Part shown: positions 62,505 through 64,000 of the stretch, one piece after another
Layout: every line of letters starts with the position of its first letter
Position numbering within the stretch: the first letter of the stretch is position 1
Assembly: GCA_011009095.1 (NCBI GenBank)
Contig: VTPC01005496.1
Span: 35,544 to 99,543 of the forward strand
Length of the DNA: 64,000 nt
Reading direction: 5' to 3'
From: Ignelater luminosus
Lineage: Eukaryota; Arthropoda; Insecta; Coleoptera; Elateridae
Position numbers and translations under genes: made by a program
The notes under the pieces: model-generated
The model's database searches: none
Told to the model about the DNA's origin: nothing
The model's input: the letters and a program-made list of their open reading frames with translations, nothing else

Positions 62505-64000
62505 ACTTATACATTTCTATGGATTGGGATAGACTGATAAACTGAATCCTCTGTGCACCTGTTTGATATGATTACTAAATTAATTTAAAAAATAAAGGAA
62601 ATAGCATACATTTCATGAAAATTGGTGCACTAAGCTTATTAAAACTCAAAAATCCTTATAAAATATTTCGCTCTTTGGTTATTGTTGACATTTGGTTTAA
62701 TATTTCGGGCATATTTGGATATCTGTCTTAGTCTACCTAGAGCCAAAGAACTGAAAACAGTGGAAATGATTTTTGAATTTTGCGGGGTTTGGGCACTTCC
62801 CGTGTCCCCGAATGCTATGGTACGTAGTCTAAAATGTGAGCCACGTAAGCCCAACTATTTTCTCTAAGTTTCTAAGGGCCTGAAAACCCAGGACGCCGTC
62901 GTTAAGAACGTCAAAGAAAACAGCCGTGCAAAATTTCAATTCTCTTTGGAATTTCTCAAGGTTAAAACCTAAAATGCCTAGGCTAGAATGGGCGTATCTC
63001 CGGTGGATGCATTCGGAAGCAATAATAGCATAAGGATGAAAAAAAAAGAGGTTCAGGTACTACTAACAACAAGCTTTCAGAACTAGTTTTAACATGATTG
63101 TCATAGTTTTAAGATTCTAATACTAAAGATAACTTTAGACTTGTAAGCAATAAAGAGCATTGCCGTTAGCAAGCTGATACGATCCTTCTCGGATAAAAGT
63201 CGAACTTTTGATGACTAAATGACTAAACTACTGTCTCTCTTGTATCTGCATAAATACGAGAAAGTACAATTGATGTGCCTTAAAACTACGTTGCAAGTAT
63301 ACGAAATCTTCTTCTGCTAAATTTTATTGTAACAACTTTAGAACTCATAGGCTTTAGGAGCAATTTACAATCTTATAATATTTTATTAACTGAGATATAC
63401 GAGTATCATCTCATAACACTGTATTTTAGATTAAATTTTTGATGTGTGAAATGTGATTACTAGACTAAGCTAAAAAGAAGCGTCACTAAGATTTTATATT
63501 TTATCTTACACAAATCAGAATTGTGGAAACAAGCACGTTATTTAATCAAGAGCGCATTGATCGTGCCAACCAAGCAACTATTTTTTAAATTTTACTATCA
63601 GAATTCAATGAAAATATCATAATAACTAGAAACTGTATTTCACTTTTCGCAATGACGAACAACTTTTTTATTTTTGTATTAAAGTAGCTCTTGGTAAGTA
63701 CACATAATTATACATCAATTAGAACTAGTTGTTATCTGAAAAACAAAGCACAACATATGGCGAAAGAAATCTCTTTATTTGTTGTAACTAAAGGAAATTG
63801 TGGTGCATTTTTGCCGGTACATTATTTTATCAATTATCACCTATTGATTATGATTATCTAGAAATTGTTTACACTTTTCAAGTCAGCCCACATGATAACA
63901 CACTTTCAGTGGTAAATTGTTTCTATTGTAGAGCAGATGTTGAAAGTTGTCTTTGCTTCCATTTTTAATTTTAATTGTAATTTATTATCTTGCTTCTGTC
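62505..64000. other. AT-rich noncoding DNA
   Basis: No supported gene. Two overlapping short open frames on opposite strands at 62639-62867 are unconvincing. A donor-like CTTG|GTAAGT at about 63690 has no visible exon before it. Confidence 0.5.

Noticed and set aside
1..64000. CRISPR arrays, operons or prokaryotic defence genes
   Set aside because: No regularly spaced short repeats with unique spacers and no gene clusters. The window is clearly eukaryotic.

Overview
The window is visibly AT-rich eukaryotic DNA with no operons, no Shine-Dalgarno sites and almost no long open frames. The mix of decayed mariner, Tc1, piggyBac and pogo elements with RTE-like and jockey-like LINEs points to an arthropod, most likely an insect with a large, intron-rich genome. 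The sequence does not fix the order. Most of it reads as intergenic or intronic DNA carrying dead transposons. No complete host gene is visible. There is a 10-base assembly gap at 20669-20678.

Layout, left to right. 0-10 kb: noncoding DNA with a jockey-type ORF1 scrap (3.9-4.1 kb), a 212-bp AATATT-rich tandem array (4.5-5.0 kb) and a weak tRNA-like SINE candidate (9.2-9.4 kb). 10-23 kb: candidate plus-strand host exons. The best pair is 10923-11024 and a short terminal exon at 22725-22768, whose phases match. Between them lies a pogo-like transposon with a MITE nested near its left end (17.8-20.2 kb), flanked by two diverged copies of an unrecognised repeat. 25.7-26.9 kb: a LINE reverse-transcriptase remnant on the minus strand with a TGAA-repeat tail. 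30.0-34.5 kb: a transposon cluster holding a mariner-like remnant (minus), a Tc1 element with intact ends and DD38E spacing (31671-33182, TA target duplication), and a piggyBac-like remnant (plus). 36.56 kb: a possible signal-peptide exon on the plus strand. 38.3-38.8 kb: a diverged duplication with a perfect 13-bp hairpin. 39197-40400: a mariner element with both ends and a TA duplication but a broken transposase. 46.1-46.4 kb: the best host-gene signal, a minus-strand first coding exon with a signal peptide, a canonical donor and a CpG-richer upstream region. 49.4-53.2 kb: a retroviral-type protease scrap, a jockey-type RT scrap and a longer RTE-like LINE 3' half ending in (AAG)10. 57305-59223: a piggyBac-like element with unusual ends, long inverted repeats tipped CAGGG and flanked by TATA. 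59.8-62.5 kb: another jockey-type RT scrap, two short tandem arrays, and the remnant of a repeat-associated protein with DTD and GCDTTS motifs.

The mobile elements are all inactivated by stops, frameshifts or deletions that remove catalytic residues. The candidate host exons are inferred only from splice signals, open frames and signal peptides, and need transcript evidence. I found no convincing new defence or regulatory system. The points most worth following are the odd piggyBac ends, the DD38E Tc1 copy, the DTD/GCDTTS family remnant, the unknown paired repeat, and the signal-peptide exons.
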